Shown: piece after piece, positions 14,387 through 23,367 of the stretch
Layout of the letters: each line of letters opens with the position of its first letter
Position numbering within the stretch: position 1 is the stretch's first letter
Assembly (NCBI GenBank): GCA_036794395.1
Contig: DAIRGS010000042.1
Coordinates: forward strand, 1 to 34,016
Origin: DASXMX01 sp036794395
Lineage (GTDB): Bacteria; Planctomycetota; Phycisphaerae; Tepidisphaerales; Tepidisphaeraceae
Direction of reading: 5' to 3'
Length of the DNA stretch: 34,016 nucleotides
Translations under genes and position numbers: made by a program
The notes under the pieces: generated by a model
The model's database searches: none
The model's input: the letters and a program-made list of their open reading frames with translations, nothing else
What the model was told of the DNA's origin: nothing

Positions 14387-14597
14387 CTTTTCGTGACATG
14401 GGCTTCCAGCCCATGGACAAAGGGGGCTGAGTACCTGCGACGGGTTCGACGTGGGAAAACCAAGTTTCGATATTTGGACAACGTTCTGAATTTGCCGGAA
14501 CAAAATGCTCCCTCAAGGAGAGTTGGTTTTCCCACATCTCACCCGTCGCCGGACCCGAAGCGTCATCAACCACGGCTTAGAAAGCCGTGCCACGAAA
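14387..14597. repeat. nested palindrome at a convergent gene junction
   Basis: The 277-nt gap 14359-14635 is symmetric. Outer tails are TTTTCGTG (from 14389) and CACGAAAA (to 14597). Next are REP-like hairpins 14397-14415 (CATGGGCT-TCC-AGCCCATG) and 14571-14589 (CACGGCTT-AGA-AAGCCGTG). Inside are long arms GCGACGGG plus GTGGGAAAACCAA (14438-14463) and TTGGTTTTCCCAC plus CCCGTCGC (14523-14549). It could act as a two-way terminator or be a mobile palindrome. Confidence 0.8.
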
Positions 14598-14635
14598 ATG
14601 CAATGGCGTGGAATTGCGCACGGTCATAAACCCGG

Positions 14636-17600
14636 TCACTCTCCCACCCCAGCCCGCTCAGTGGCCCCCGCCTGATTCTCTGGCGCGAATCCGTGGCGCA
14701 ATGTATTCTCCGTAACCACCCGCGCCAGGAGAAACTGCACGAGATAGTCTGGCCCACCCGCCTTGGGTCCGGTTCCCGAGAGCTTGAATCCACCGAACGG
14801 CTGCCGATCGACCAGCGCGCCGGTGATCTTCCGATTGATGTAAAGATTCCCCACCCGAAATTCCCGTCGCACGCGCTCGATATTCGCGGGGCTGCGAGAG
14901 TGCAGTCCGCCCGTCAGCGCATATCGGGTACCGTTGGCGATTTTGATCGCATCGTCCAGATCACACGCCCGAATCACCGATAGCACCGGCCCAAATATCT
15001 CATCCTGCGCAATGGAGGCTGAGGGAGGTACATCGGCGAAAATATGCGGCGCGACATAAAACCCTTCTTCGGCCAGTGCCCCCAATTCCCCGGCGTATGC
15101 CAATCGAGCCTCGCCCTTGCCCACCTCGATGGTCCGAAGAATCCGGTCTCTCGCATCAGAATCAATCACGGGCCCTACCATCGCCCCCGGATCCTCCGCC
15201 GGCCCGATGCGCAAACTGCGTGTTGCCTCGATCAAGCGTTCAAGGAACTGATCGTAAATGCCCTCTAAAACAATCGCCCGTGAGCACGCCGAGCACTTTT
15301 GCCCCGCATATCCAAACGCTCCGGCCACGATTGCGTGAACCGCCTCATCGAGATCCGCATCATCATCAATGATGCTTGCATTCTTGCCACCCAGCTCGGT
15401 AATCACGCGCTTAATATGGTCCTGCCCCGCAGGCGTCTCACCGGCCAGTTTGTTGATCGACAACCCCACTGGCCTTGACCCTGTGAACGCGACGATCGAA
15501 ACATCCGCATGGCCCGTAAGCACCGGGCCGATTTCCTCCCCCACGCCCGGAAGATACTGCACCACGCCCGCCGGGAACCCGGCTTCTTCAAACACCTCCA
15601 TCAGCTTTGAAGCCATGATCGAAGACTGCTCCGCCGGTTTCATAATCGCGGGATTTCCGGAGATCACGGCCGCCGCGGTCATCCCGCACAGGATTGCCAG
15701 CGGAAAATTCCATGGCGCGATCACCACGGCCGGGCCAAGCGCATCGTAAAAATAAGCGTTGTCCTCCCCCGCCACGTTCCGCGTCTGGGCGTGAGACAGC
15801 CGCAACATTTCCCGGCTGTAGTATTCGCAAAAGTCAATCGCCTCGGCGATATCCGCGTCGGCCTCGCGCCACTGCTTGCCGCACTCGTAAACCTCCCACG
15901 CCGCCAGCTCGAAGCGGCGGCGCCGCAAGATCTCCGCGGCCTGGCGCATGAGCTCTACCCGCCGTCCGACGGGCGTATCCCTCCAAGCGGGAAAGGCGCG
16001 CTTCGCTTCGGAGACCGCCCGGCGGGCATCGTCGGCACTGGCCGCGGCGAAACGACCAACGACCTGTCTCGAATGCGATGGATTGGCGACCTCTATGATC
16101 TTCTGGGTCCGATGCCGCGTGCCCCCGATCACAAGATCGCAAATACTCGCCTGGTTTATTTCGGCGGCCACCCTCTTCAGCGCATCGCTCATCGCAGCGC
16201 GATTGGCCGCGATGCTGAAATCCGTGAGCGGCTCATTTCTGAATCGAGGGAGCTGGCCATTTCCCTGCACCGCAAGCGTCGTCATTACCCGCCGAATTCG
16301 CATCGCTGGATTCATAAGTAAGTCCTCAATTGCCACGCCCTCGATAAATCCGGCACGTAAAAACGACTGATTCGAAGTATTCTCCAGCAGCCGCCGCACC
16401 AGATACGCCATCCCCGGCAGCAGTTTCCCAAACGGCGTATACACCCGCACCCTTCGGCCCATCCGCGCCAGCGCGGTCTTGATCGGATCGGCCATCCCAT
16501 ACAACATCTGAAACTCGACTGTCCCCGCCGCCAGCCCCATCTCCTCTTCCAGCGCCAAAGCATGCGCGATGCTCCGCACGTTATGCGATCCGATGGCCGG
16601 CCGGAGCAGCTCATGGTGTTCCATCAAGAACCGCGTCTGCTCCTCAAAGTTCGCATCCGTCTGATCTTTCTGCTCCCACACGGGCACCGGCCAATTCTGT
16701 TGCGCCGCGATCACCGTCTCAAAATCCCAATATGCTCCCTTTACAAGCCGTACCCAGACCGGAACCCCCCGCCGTTTCGCCCACGCCGCCAGACCTTTGA
16801 GATCGTCGCCCGCGCTTTTGAGATACGCCTGAATTGCAATCCCAACATCCGCCCATCCCCTGAACTGCTCTTCTTCCAATACCTCCTGAAAGATGCGGAT
16901 CGTCAGGTCCTTGAACGCATGCTGCTCCATGTCCACATTGACAAATGCCCCCCGCGATTTGGCCAGCTCCAAAATCGGCCGCAACCGATTCCGCACCGCC
17001 CGGCTCGTTCCCTCCGGATCGATTGGATCAAACTGGCTATACAGCGACGACAGCTTCACTGAAATATTCACCGCCGGGACTGCCCCGGCTGGCCCTCGGT
17101 CAACCACTGGGTGCACCGGCCATCGCTCTGCCCGCCGAGTCAGCCCGTCGATAAATGTCAGATACTGTCGCTGATATTCCTCGGCTTCGGCGCCGGACAA
17201 AATCGCCTCGCCCAGCAAATCGATGGTGAAGCCGAATCCCTGATGTCGCAGTGCCTCAATCGTCTCCAGCGTTTGATCGACATCTGTCCCCGCGATAAAT
17301 CGCCTGGCCATCCGGGTCGCGTTGAACCGCGCCGCACGACCGATGATATCGCCGAGAAGACCGTCTTCATGGATCCACCCTGTGGCCCGCGCGAGCAACG
17401 GATGCAGCCGATGCCTCACCGTCTCAAAATACTCGCGCAGATGCCGCGTCACCGCCCGATTCGATCGCAGCGCAGGCAGCGTGTCGACGAGTCGAAACAA
17501 CTGCACCTTCACTGCCGGATCGCGCATTGTCAGGGCCATCAGCCGCTCATCCCACCAACCGGCGGTCCACCAGCGCGCCCCGGCCGCGTTGGCGCGTGCA

Positions 17601-17653
17601 AACAGATCGCGCCCAATCTCCCGCGTGCGATCTTCCAGTGACTCTTCCGTCAT
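14636..17653 (-). CDS. putA: bifunctional proline dehydrogenase / glutamate-semialdehyde dehydrogenase
   Basis: A 1005-residue PutA that oxidises proline to glutamate. Residues ~85-475 are the FAD proline dehydrogenase barrel: GFTIDLLGEA, VNISVKLSSLYSQFDP, VNVDMEQHAFKDLT, VWVRLVKGAYWDFE, GSHNVRSIAHA, EFQMLYGMAD and the substrate-binding RRVRVYTPFG...YLVRRLLEN. Residues ~500-985 are the aldehyde dehydrogenase: VVIAPWNFPLAI, FTGSRPVGL, general-base Glu in ITELGGKN, catalytic Cys in GQKCSACSR, and EIFGPVLSV. There is no N-terminal ribbon-helix-helix DNA-binding domain, so it is a catalytic-only branch type, not a self-repressor. TATGAT ends 8 nt before the ATG, suggesting a leaderless message. 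Divergent from the TPR protein at 17808. Confidence 0.95.
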   Translation of the reverse strand: MTEESLEDRTREIGRDLFARANAAGARWWTAGWWDERLMALTMRDPAVKVQLFRLVDTLPALRSNRAVTRHLREYFETVRHRLHPLLARATGWIHEDGLLGDIIGRAARFNATRMARRFIAGTDVDQTLETIEALRHQGFGFTIDLLGEAILSGAEAEEYQRQYLTFIDGLTRRAERWPVHPVVDRGPAGAVPAVNISVKLSSLYSQFDPIDPEGTSRAVRNRLRPILELAKSRGAFVNVDMEQHAFKDLTIRIFQEVLEEEQFRGWADVGIAIQAYLKSAGDDLKGLAAWAKRRGVPVWVRLVKGAYWDFETVIAAQQNWPVPVWEQKDQTDANFEEQTRFLMEHHELLRPAIGSHNVRSIAHALALEEEMGLAAGTVEFQMLYGMADPIKTALARMGRRVRVYTPFGKLLPGMAYLVRRLLENTSNQSFLRAGFIEGVAIEDLLMNPAMRIRRVMTTLAVQGNGQLPRFRNEPLTDFSIAANRAAMSDALKRVAAEINQASICDLVIGGTRHRTQKIIEVANPSHSRQVVGRFAAASADDARRAVSEAKRAFPAWRDTPVGRRVELMRQAAEILRRRRFELAAWEVYECGKQWREADADIAEAIDFCEYYSREMLRLSHAQTRNVAGEDNAYFYDALGPAVVIAPWNFPLAILCGMTAAAVISGNPAIMKPAEQSSIMASKLMEVFEEAGFPAGVVQYLPGVGEEIGPVLTGHADVSIVAFTGSRPVGLSINKLAGETPAGQDHIKRVITELGGKNASIIDDDADLDEAVHAIVAGAFGYAGQKCSACSRAIVLEGIYDQFLERLIEATRSLRIGPAEDPGAMVGPVIDSDARDRILRTIEVGKGEARLAYAGELGALAEEGFYVAPHIFADVPPSASIAQDEIFGPVLSVIRACDLDDAIKIANGTRYALTGGLHSRSPANIERVRREFRVGNLYINRKITGALVDRQPFGGFKLSGTGPKAGGPDYLVQFLLARVVTENTLRHGFAPENQAGATERAGVGE

Positions 17654-17661
17654 TCAGCCGA

Positions 17662-17667
17662 ATCATA
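17662..17667 (-). promoter_or_regulatory. putA -10 TATGAT (leaderless or near-leaderless)
   Basis: TATGAT is followed by 8 nt (TCGGCTGA) and the ATG at 17653. No ribosome-binding site fits between. Confidence 0.55.
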
Positions 17668-17761
17668 CGCGCCCAATTGCAAAAGCATTGCTCCTTCAAC
17701 CTCAATCCACATTGGCATGGCTCCGCCCTACAATTTTCGCGCGCGGTCGCCGCGATTCCGG

Positions 17762-17767
17762 TAAAAT
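17762..17767 (+). promoter_or_regulatory. possible -10 TAAAAT
   Basis: TAAAAT lies 40 nt before ATG 17808, allowing a leader of about 33 nt that contains AGGGGGG. Confidence 0.3.
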
Positions 17768-17807
17768 AAAATCCACTCCCGTCGCAAGGTTTTTCAGGGG
17801 GGTTCTT

Positions 17808-19703
17808 ATGCAGACAATGACCCTGCCCGAAGCGGTCGCGCTCGCCGACAAGTACCAGCAGGCCGGACAAACCATTGAGGCGCGGGACCTTTGTCAAAGG
17901 GTTTTGGCCGTTTACCCGACTTTTGGTCCTGCGCTGGAGGTCCTTGCGAAAATCGCATTGCAGTCGGGTCAGCCCGAAGACGCGGCTCGCTTCATGCGCG
18001 AAGCCGCAAGCGGTCAACCGGATCATCCGGGGTATTGGAGCAATCTTGGAATGATCCTTGCGGAACTGGGTCGTGCCGCAGAGGCTCGTGAGGTGCTCGA
18101 ACGTGCCGTGTCCCTCGCACCCGATATGGTCGAAGGCTTAAACAACCTTGCCAATGTTTACCTTTCGCTGGGCCGCGCCAGCGATGCCATTGCCACATAC
18201 CGCCGCGTATTGACGTTGATGCCCAATTACGTTCCGGCGATGAACAACCTGAGCGGCGCCCTCAACGCCGCCGGCGACCTTGACGGCGCGATCGAGCAAA
18301 GCCTCGCGGTCCTGGCCATTCAACCCAATCACGTCGGAGCCATGCTCAACCTCGGCCGGGCGTATAAGGAAGCGGGACGCATTGATGATGCGCTAAACCT
18401 CTATCGCCAGGCCGATTCCCTCCAGCCCGATCCCCGCTCCCTGAGCGATCTTCTTTTCACGATGCATTTTCATCCTGACTACGATGCGCGCCGATTGCTG
18501 CTTGAACATAGTCAGTGGAACCAGCGCTATGCCGTCCCACTGCGCCCCCTCCGACACCCCCTGCCCAACGATCGTTCGCCCACCCGCCCGCTGCGCATCG
18601 GCTATGTTGCCTATGACGTGGGAAGCAACGCCCTGGGCAGGTTCTTCCTGCCATTTCTATCGCACCACGACCGTGCCAGCTTCGAGGTGTACTGCTATTG
18701 TGACATCCGCCGACCCGATCACATCGGCGACCAACTCGCCCAATGTGCAAGGGGCTGGCGCGTCATCAGGAAACTTTCCGATCAACAGATCGTCCAATCC
18801 ATTCGCGACGACCGCATCGATATCCTCGTCGATCTCTCCATGCACTCGCACGGCAACCACCTTGCCGTCTTCGCCCAAAAACCCGCACCCATCCAGATCA
18901 CTTACCTTGCGTATTGCAGCACCACCGGCGTCGAAACCATCGACTATCGCCTCACCGACCCCCACCTCGATCCTCCCGGCTTAGATGAATCTGTCTATGC
19001 CGAAAAATCCCTCCGCCTGCCCCAGAGCTATTGGTGCTACCCTGAGCCCCCACTCGCTTGCGAAGTTAATACGCTTCCCGCTCAGGCCAATGGCTATATC
19101 ACCTTTGGCTGCCTCAACGACTTTGCCAAAGTCACCCCCATCATCCTCGATGCCTGGCAACAACTTCTGCTTCAACTCCCCAGCTCCCGCCTCATCCTGC
19201 ATTGCAAAAATGGGGCGCATCGCCGTACCCTTCTCGACCGATTCTCGGCTGCCGGCGTCGATCCATCCCGCATCGAATTGGTTAGCTACATGCTGCCGGT
19301 TGACTATTTCAAACTTCATCATCGGATCGACATCGCCCTCGATCCCTTCCCCTGGGCCGGCGGCACCACCACCTGCGACGCCCTCTGGATGGGCGTGCCC
19401 GTCGTCACCCTGACCGGCCAAACCGCGGTCTCACGCGGCGGCGCGAGCATCCTTTCTAACGTAAACCTCCCCGACCTCATCACACGATCACCCGAAGCCT
19501 ATATCCAAAAAGCGATTGCCCTTTCCAACGATCTTGATCGTCTCGCCGCGCTCCGCTCAACGCTGCGCCCAACCATGATGCAGTCCCCACTCATGAACGC
19601 CCCCCAATTCACCCGCGATCTCGAAATCCTTTATCGGCGCGTCTGGCAAAGTTGGTGCGCCAGCCAAACAACTCCTGCGTTGCCCCATCCAAGTCCAGAA
19701 TAG
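17808..19703 (+). CDS. TPR protein with O-GlcNAc transferase-like catalytic domain
   Basis: A 631-residue protein. Residues ~1-215 are about six tetratricopeptide repeats (NLANVYLSLGRASDAIATYR, AMLNLGRAYKEAGRIDDALN). Residues ~255-620 are a GT41-type (OGT/SPINDLY) domain: LRIGYVAYDVGSNALGRFF, DILVDLSMHSHGNHLAVFAQ, PAPIQITYLAYCSTTGVETIDYR, FGCLNDFAKVTPIILDAW, and DIALDPFPWAGGTTTCDALWMG followed by VTLTGQTAVSRGGASIL. These match the UDP-GlcNAc-binding signature of the family, so it probably glycosylates proteins; targets are unknown. The open frame starts at 17322, but ATG 17808 has AGGGGGG 5 nt upstream and starts the helical repeats. Ends 26 nt from the convergent phoR stop with no room for a terminator. 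Confidence 0.9.
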   Translation: MQTMTLPEAVALADKYQQAGQTIEARDLCQRVLAVYPTFGPALEVLAKIALQSGQPEDAARFMREAASGQPDHPGYWSNLGMILAELGRAAEAREVLERAVSLAPDMVEGLNNLANVYLSLGRASDAIATYRRVLTLMPNYVPAMNNLSGALNAAGDLDGAIEQSLAVLAIQPNHVGAMLNLGRAYKEAGRIDDALNLYRQADSLQPDPRSLSDLLFTMHFHPDYDARRLLLEHSQWNQRYAVPLRPLRHPLPNDRSPTRPLRIGYVAYDVGSNALGRFFLPFLSHHDRASFEVYCYCDIRRPDHIGDQLAQCARGWRVIRKLSDQQIVQSIRDDRIDILVDLSMHSHGNHLAVFAQKPAPIQITYLAYCSTTGVETIDYRLTDPHLDPPGLDESVYAEKSLRLPQSYWCYPEPPLACEVNTLPAQANGYITFGCLNDFAKVTPIILDAWQQLLLQLPSSRLILHCKNGAHRRTLLDRFSAAGVDPSRIELVSYMLPVDYFKLHHRIDIALDPFPWAGGTTTCDALWMGVPVVTLTGQTAVSRGGASILSNVNLPDLITRSPEAYIQKAIALSNDLDRLAALRSTLRPTMMQSPLMNAPQFTRDLEILYRRVWQSWCASQTTPALPHPSPE

Positions 19704-19729
19704 TTGGCCCCGGGTCAAACCTGTATCGC

Positions 19730-21529
19730 TTACCCATTCTCCACCGGAATCGGGAGCCTGAGTCTGAACCTCGACCCCTTGCCCGGCGTGCTGCTCACAT
19801 CAATCGATCCTCCATGCGATTGCGCCACATGCTTAACAATCGACAACCCCAGCCCGGTCCCGCCCATCTCCCTCGACCGCGATCGATCAACCCTGTAAAA
19901 CCGCTCAAACACCCTGGCCAGATCTTCCGGCGGAATTCCCAGCCCATTATCAGCAACATCCACCCACACTTGCTGCTCATCCATTCCAACGCTCACGCGA
20001 ATCTCTCCGCCCTCGGGCGTGTACTTGATCGCGTTGTCGATCAAATTCGAAACCGCCCGTTCCACATAATCGGGATTTCCGACCAGCCGGGGAATATGCC
20101 GCGCCGTCTCAACATGCAGCGACTGCTTCTTCCGCTGCGCTGCCGGCAACAATAAATCCGTGACTCTCCGAACTGATGCCGAAAGATCGAACGGCACCAC
20201 GTTCGGCAGATCAGGCATGCTCTCCAGCCGCGACAGTTCCAGCAGATCGCTGACCAGGTTCGTCAACTGATCGACGTGCCGCTCAATCGTGGCCAAAAAC
20301 TTCGGCCCGTTCACCGCATCCTGCAACGCCCCATCCCGCAACGTCTCGGTAAATCCCTTAATCACCGTGAGCGGCGTGCGCAGCTCATGCGAAACGTTCG
20401 CCACGAATTCCTTGCGAAGCTCCTGATACCGGACGCTCTGGCTCGTGTCGTGCGCCACCAGGATCAGCCCTTCGGCCGGCGCGCCGGCCGGGTAGGTACA
20501 CGCGGTAATTTCCAGGTAAGTGCCCGCCGCCGGGCTGATTTGAAACGCCTTTCGCTCCCCCGAAGCCAGCACTTCCGTCGCTGCCTTGAGAACCGCCTCT
20601 TCCCGCACAATTTCCCAAAGCATCTTCCCCTGGGCCTGTGCAGACCCAAATGAAAATAACTCTCCCGCGCGCTGATTCACCACCACAACGCGCTGCTTCC
20701 CATCGGTGCCGATCACTCCTTCGCTCATGCTCCCAAGCATCGCCAGCAGCTCGGCCCGATCCTTGGCCGTCTGACCCAGCAGCCGGCTAACCGACTCGGC
20801 CATCGTGTTCAGCGTCCCGGCAAGCTGCCCAATTTCCCCGTCGCCCGGGAGAAGCAATCGCCGATGCAACTCGCCCCGCCCCAGTGCCTGCGCAAACTCG
20901 CTCAGCTCCAGCACGGGCGCCGCCCCTCGTCGTGCGAAATAAAAGCTTAGCAGGGCCGCCGCGATCGTCGCGATCAACACCACCGATCCCAGCGCCCAGT
21001 AGATTAAATTAAGTTGTCGATTCAGATCCGAAATATGCACCGACAACCGAACGAAATGCACTTTCCCATCCGCCGTTACCAGCTTGTGAGCGCAATACAT
21101 CAGCGGCTGATTCAGCGTACGGCTGCTTCGCTCCTCAAACCCATCACCATCAATGTCCGCCCGCACTACCTCGCCTCGCTGGCGATGGTTCTCCATCTGC
21201 GCGGGGTCCGCTTCGTTATCCCCGATCACCCGGCCGTCATCTTCAATGATTGTGACTCTGCACTTAAGTATCTCCCCCAGCCGCCGCGTCGCCGATTCGA
21301 CGGCCGCAACATCCCCGCGCTGCAAATCCGCCTTCAGCGAATCCGAAATCAGCACCGCCTCCCGCGCCAACGTCTCCCGCGTCCGATCCAGATAACTTTC
21401 CCGAACCCGATACGCCAGCACCGCGCCCACCACAATCGTCGCGGTGCAAATCAGCAACAGATACGGAAGGAAGATGCGTCGAAAAAACCGGCTGGAAAGC
21501 AAGAAGGCCACCAAGCGAAAGAGAATCAA
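19730..21529 (-). CDS. phoR: PhoR-type sensor histidine kinase
   Basis: A 599-residue membrane kinase. A first helix (~18-40) and a second (~180-203) flank a 140-residue periplasmic sensor region. A HAMP linker follows (~205-258: VLELSEFAQALGRGEL), then a PAS domain (~270-370), HisKA with the phosphoacceptor in FVANVSHELRTPLTVIKGF, and an ATPase with N-box NLIDNAIKYTPEGG and G-boxes DNGLGIPPEDL, FERFYRV and GTGLGLSIVKH. Following PhoU, PstB and PhoB on the same strand, it is the partner of PhoB: it should sense low phosphate through Pst/PhoU and phosphorylate PhoB. It is separated from phoB by a 372-nt palindromic spacer. Convergent with the TPR gene. Confidence 0.92.
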   Translation of the reverse strand: MILFRLVAFLLSSRFFRRIFLPYLLLICTATIVVGAVLAYRVRESYLDRTRETLAREAVLISDSLKADLQRGDVAAVESATRRLGEILKCRVTIIEDDGRVIGDNEADPAQMENHRQRGEVVRADIDGDGFEERSSRTLNQPLMYCAHKLVTADGKVHFVRLSVHISDLNRQLNLIYWALGSVVLIATIAAALLSFYFARRGAAPVLELSEFAQALGRGELHRRLLLPGDGEIGQLAGTLNTMAESVSRLLGQTAKDRAELLAMLGSMSEGVIGTDGKQRVVVVNQRAGELFSFGSAQAQGKMLWEIVREEAVLKAATEVLASGERKAFQISPAAGTYLEITACTYPAGAPAEGLILVAHDTSQSVRYQELRKEFVANVSHELRTPLTVIKGFTETLRDGALQDAVNGPKFLATIERHVDQLTNLVSDLLELSRLESMPDLPNVVPFDLSASVRRVTDLLLPAAQRKKQSLHVETARHIPRLVGNPDYVERAVSNLIDNAIKYTPEGGEIRVSVGMDEQQVWVDVADNGLGIPPEDLARVFERFYRVDRSRSREMGGTGLGLSIVKHVAQSHGGSIDVSSTPGKGSRFRLRLPIPVENG

Positions 21530-21557
21530 TCAAAGCAGCGTGTTCGCAGGAAGCAGA

Positions 21558-21885
21558 TTAAACACGAAGGCACGAAGACACGAAGAATGCAAAGCAGAAG
21601 GATTAGCCAAAGAGAGCACAGAGAAATAGCGAGAAGAATTTTTAGCCGCAGATGACGCAGATGGCCGCAGATGAAGAATAAAGGCCATGCGAAGAGCGCT
21701 CGGTTGACTCCACACCCATTGAGCTCGATTGGTTCTGATTTCTGAATTATCTGCGGCCATCTGCGTCATCTGCGGCTAAAACTCTTTGTATTGTCTTTCT
21801 CTGTCCTTTCCTCCGTGCCCTCTGCGCCCTCTGCGGTTAACCGTTTTGTCTTTTCTTCTTCGTGTCATCGTGCCTTCGTGTTTAA
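21558..21885. repeat. nested inverted repeats between phoB and phoR
   Basis: The 372-nt gap 21530-21901 holds no gene. Outer arms 21558-21587 and 21856-21885 (CACGAAG-type repeats) match at 29 of 30 positions. Inner arms 21640-21672 and 21749-21781 (CCGCAGATG-type repeats) match perfectly over 33 nt. Between them lie further, imperfect arms (AGAGAGCACAGAGA with TCTCTGTCC). The message from phoB to phoR would have to pass through this hairpin. Confidence 0.88.
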
Positions 21886-21901
21886 GCCTTTTCCAAGGCA
21901 C

Positions 21902-22606
21902 CTACGATGGCACCGGATCCGCCACGTGCCTGAACTTATATCCGAACCCCCGCACCGTCTCGATATACTCGGCTCCCGCTCCCAGCTTCCTTCGAATCGC
22001 GGTAATGTGCACATCAACAGTGCGATCAAACACCGCCGTCTCATTCCCCAGGGCGGCGTCGATAATCTCATCTCGCGAAAACACGCGCCCAGGCCTCGAC
22101 GCCAGAAACTCCAGAATCCGGAATTCGGTCGCCGTGAAAGCCACCCGCTGGCCCTTGTAGTTGACCTCATGCCCTCCCAGATCGATCGCCAGATCGCCAA
22201 CCCGAATCTCCTGCCGCTGCTCCGCCGCCGGTGAGCTTCGCCGCAGCACGGCCTTCACCCGCGCCAACACTTCGCGCGGACTAAATGGCTTGGTGATGTA
22301 ATCATCCGCGCCCAGCTCAAGGCCAACCACTCGATCCGCCTCAGTCGCTTTGGCGGTCAGCATGATCAACGGAATCCGCCCCGATCGCGGATCCGCTCGA
22401 AGCTGTTGGCAAATCTGCAAGCCATCCAGTCCCGGCATCATCAGATCCAGAACCACCAGGTCCGGCCGATGCTTCTTCACCACTTCAAGGCCAGCCTGAC
22501 CATCCGTGGCCGCGATCACATCAAAGCCGTCCTTTTCGAGGTTGTAGCGCACCAGCTCGATCAGATCCTTCTCATCGTCGATTACAAGTATCGTGCCCTT
22601 TTTCAT
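21902..22606 (-). CDS. phoB: PhoB-type response regulator
   Basis: A 234-residue OmpR/PhoB-family regulator. Receiver: acidic pair in VIDDEKD, phosphoacceptor Asp in DLVVLDLMMPGLDG, Thr in IMLTAKAT, Lys in DYITKPFSPRE. Winged-helix DNA-binding domain from ~135: FTATEFRILEFLASRPGRVFSRD and VDVHITAIRRKLGAGAEYIETVRGFGYKF. It overlaps the phoU stop by 4 nt (ATGA), so the two are translationally coupled. Phosphorylated by PhoR when phosphate is scarce, it would activate pst and other Pho genes through 11-bp direct repeats such as the candidate at 27803. Confidence 0.94.
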   Translation of the reverse strand: MKKGTILVIDDEKDLIELVRYNLEKDGFDVIAATDGQAGLEVVKKHRPDLVVLDLMMPGLDGLQICQQLRADPRSGRIPLIMLTAKATEADRVVGLELGADDYITKPFSPREVLARVKAVLRRSSPAAEQRQEIRVGDLAIDLGGHEVNYKGQRVAFTATEFRILEFLASRPGRVFSRDEIIDAALGNETAVFDRTVDVHITAIRRKLGAGAEYIETVRGFGYKFRHVADPVPS

Positions 22607-23367
22607 ACTGCCTTCCCTGAACCGTTTGAATCTGCCTTGGATGCAGCCCCTGTGGCCGATGAGGGCGGAGCGTCCGCTCCCTTCGCCGCCACTACAGGCG
22701 CGGTCACCGGCCGCCGCGAGGTCGTGTGCCGGATATCCCGGCCATTAAGCCAGTAAATCACTTCTTCAGCAATGTTCGTCGCATGATCCCCAATCCGCTC
22801 CAGATTTCGACCGATTAATATCAACGATAGACATTGGGCAATCGTCCGCGGATCGCTCATCATGTGCGTCAGCAAAATCCGAAACACCTGATCGCGAAAC
22901 GCATCTACCTTCTCTTCTTCCTGAAGCACCCCTTCCGCCATCACCGCGTCTCGATTGATCATGGCCGTGACACTGTCGCGCACCATCTTCTGCACGATCT
23001 GACACATGATCGTCAGATCCACCAATGGCTTCACTGGCGGACCGTCCAGCACGTAATGCGTGTTCTGGCAGATATTGATCGCCTGATCCGCGATCCGCTC
23101 AAGCTCCCCGCCGATGCGCGACGCCATGAACAGAAACCGCGCATCCTGCGCTACAGGCTGCTGAAGGGCCGTCAGCCGGACGCACTTATCATCGACCTCC
23201 ACCTGAAGCGTGTTGACCTCCTGTTCCTGGGTATAGACCTCAGAGGCAAGCGATTCGTTCTGCTCCATGAGGCTCCTCACCGCCGTGCGGATCATGCTCT
23301 CGGCCAGCGATCCCATCAGAACCAGCCGCTGAAACAGCTCGTCGAGTTGTTCGTGGAAATGTCTCAT
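22603..23367 (-). CDS. phoU: phosphate system regulator PhoU
   Basis: A 254-residue PhoU with two repeated helical bundles. Metal-binding E/D motifs are seen in ELERIADQAINI and RNLERIGDHATNIAEEV, the family's signature pair. It couples Pst transport to PhoR signalling and restrains uptake when phosphate is sufficient. The C-terminal ~40 residues (from PVTAPVVAAKGAD) are an Ala/Ser-rich tail not needed for the fold. Overlaps pstB by 4 nt upstream and phoB by 4 nt downstream. Confidence 0.94.
   Translation of the reverse strand: MRHFHEQLDELFQRLVLMGSLAESMIRTAVRSLMEQNESLASEVYTQEQEVNTLQVEVDDKCVRLTALQQPVAQDARFLFMASRIGGELERIADQAINICQNTHYVLDGPPVKPLVDLTIMCQIVQKMVRDSVTAMINRDAVMAEGVLQEEEKVDAFRDQVFRILLTHMMSDPRTIAQCLSLILIGRNLERIGDHATNIAEEVIYWLNGRDIRHTTSRRPVTAPVVAAKGADAPPSSATGAASKADSNGSGKAV

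Noticed and set aside
18981..19421. Gly-rich minus-strand frame opposite the OGT domain
   Set aside because: Composition is typical of the complement of GC-rich coding sequence; no start signal.
21530..21901. CRISPR array
   Set aside because: The tandem words are short, imperfect and arranged as nested inverted arms, with no regular spacers and no cas genes.
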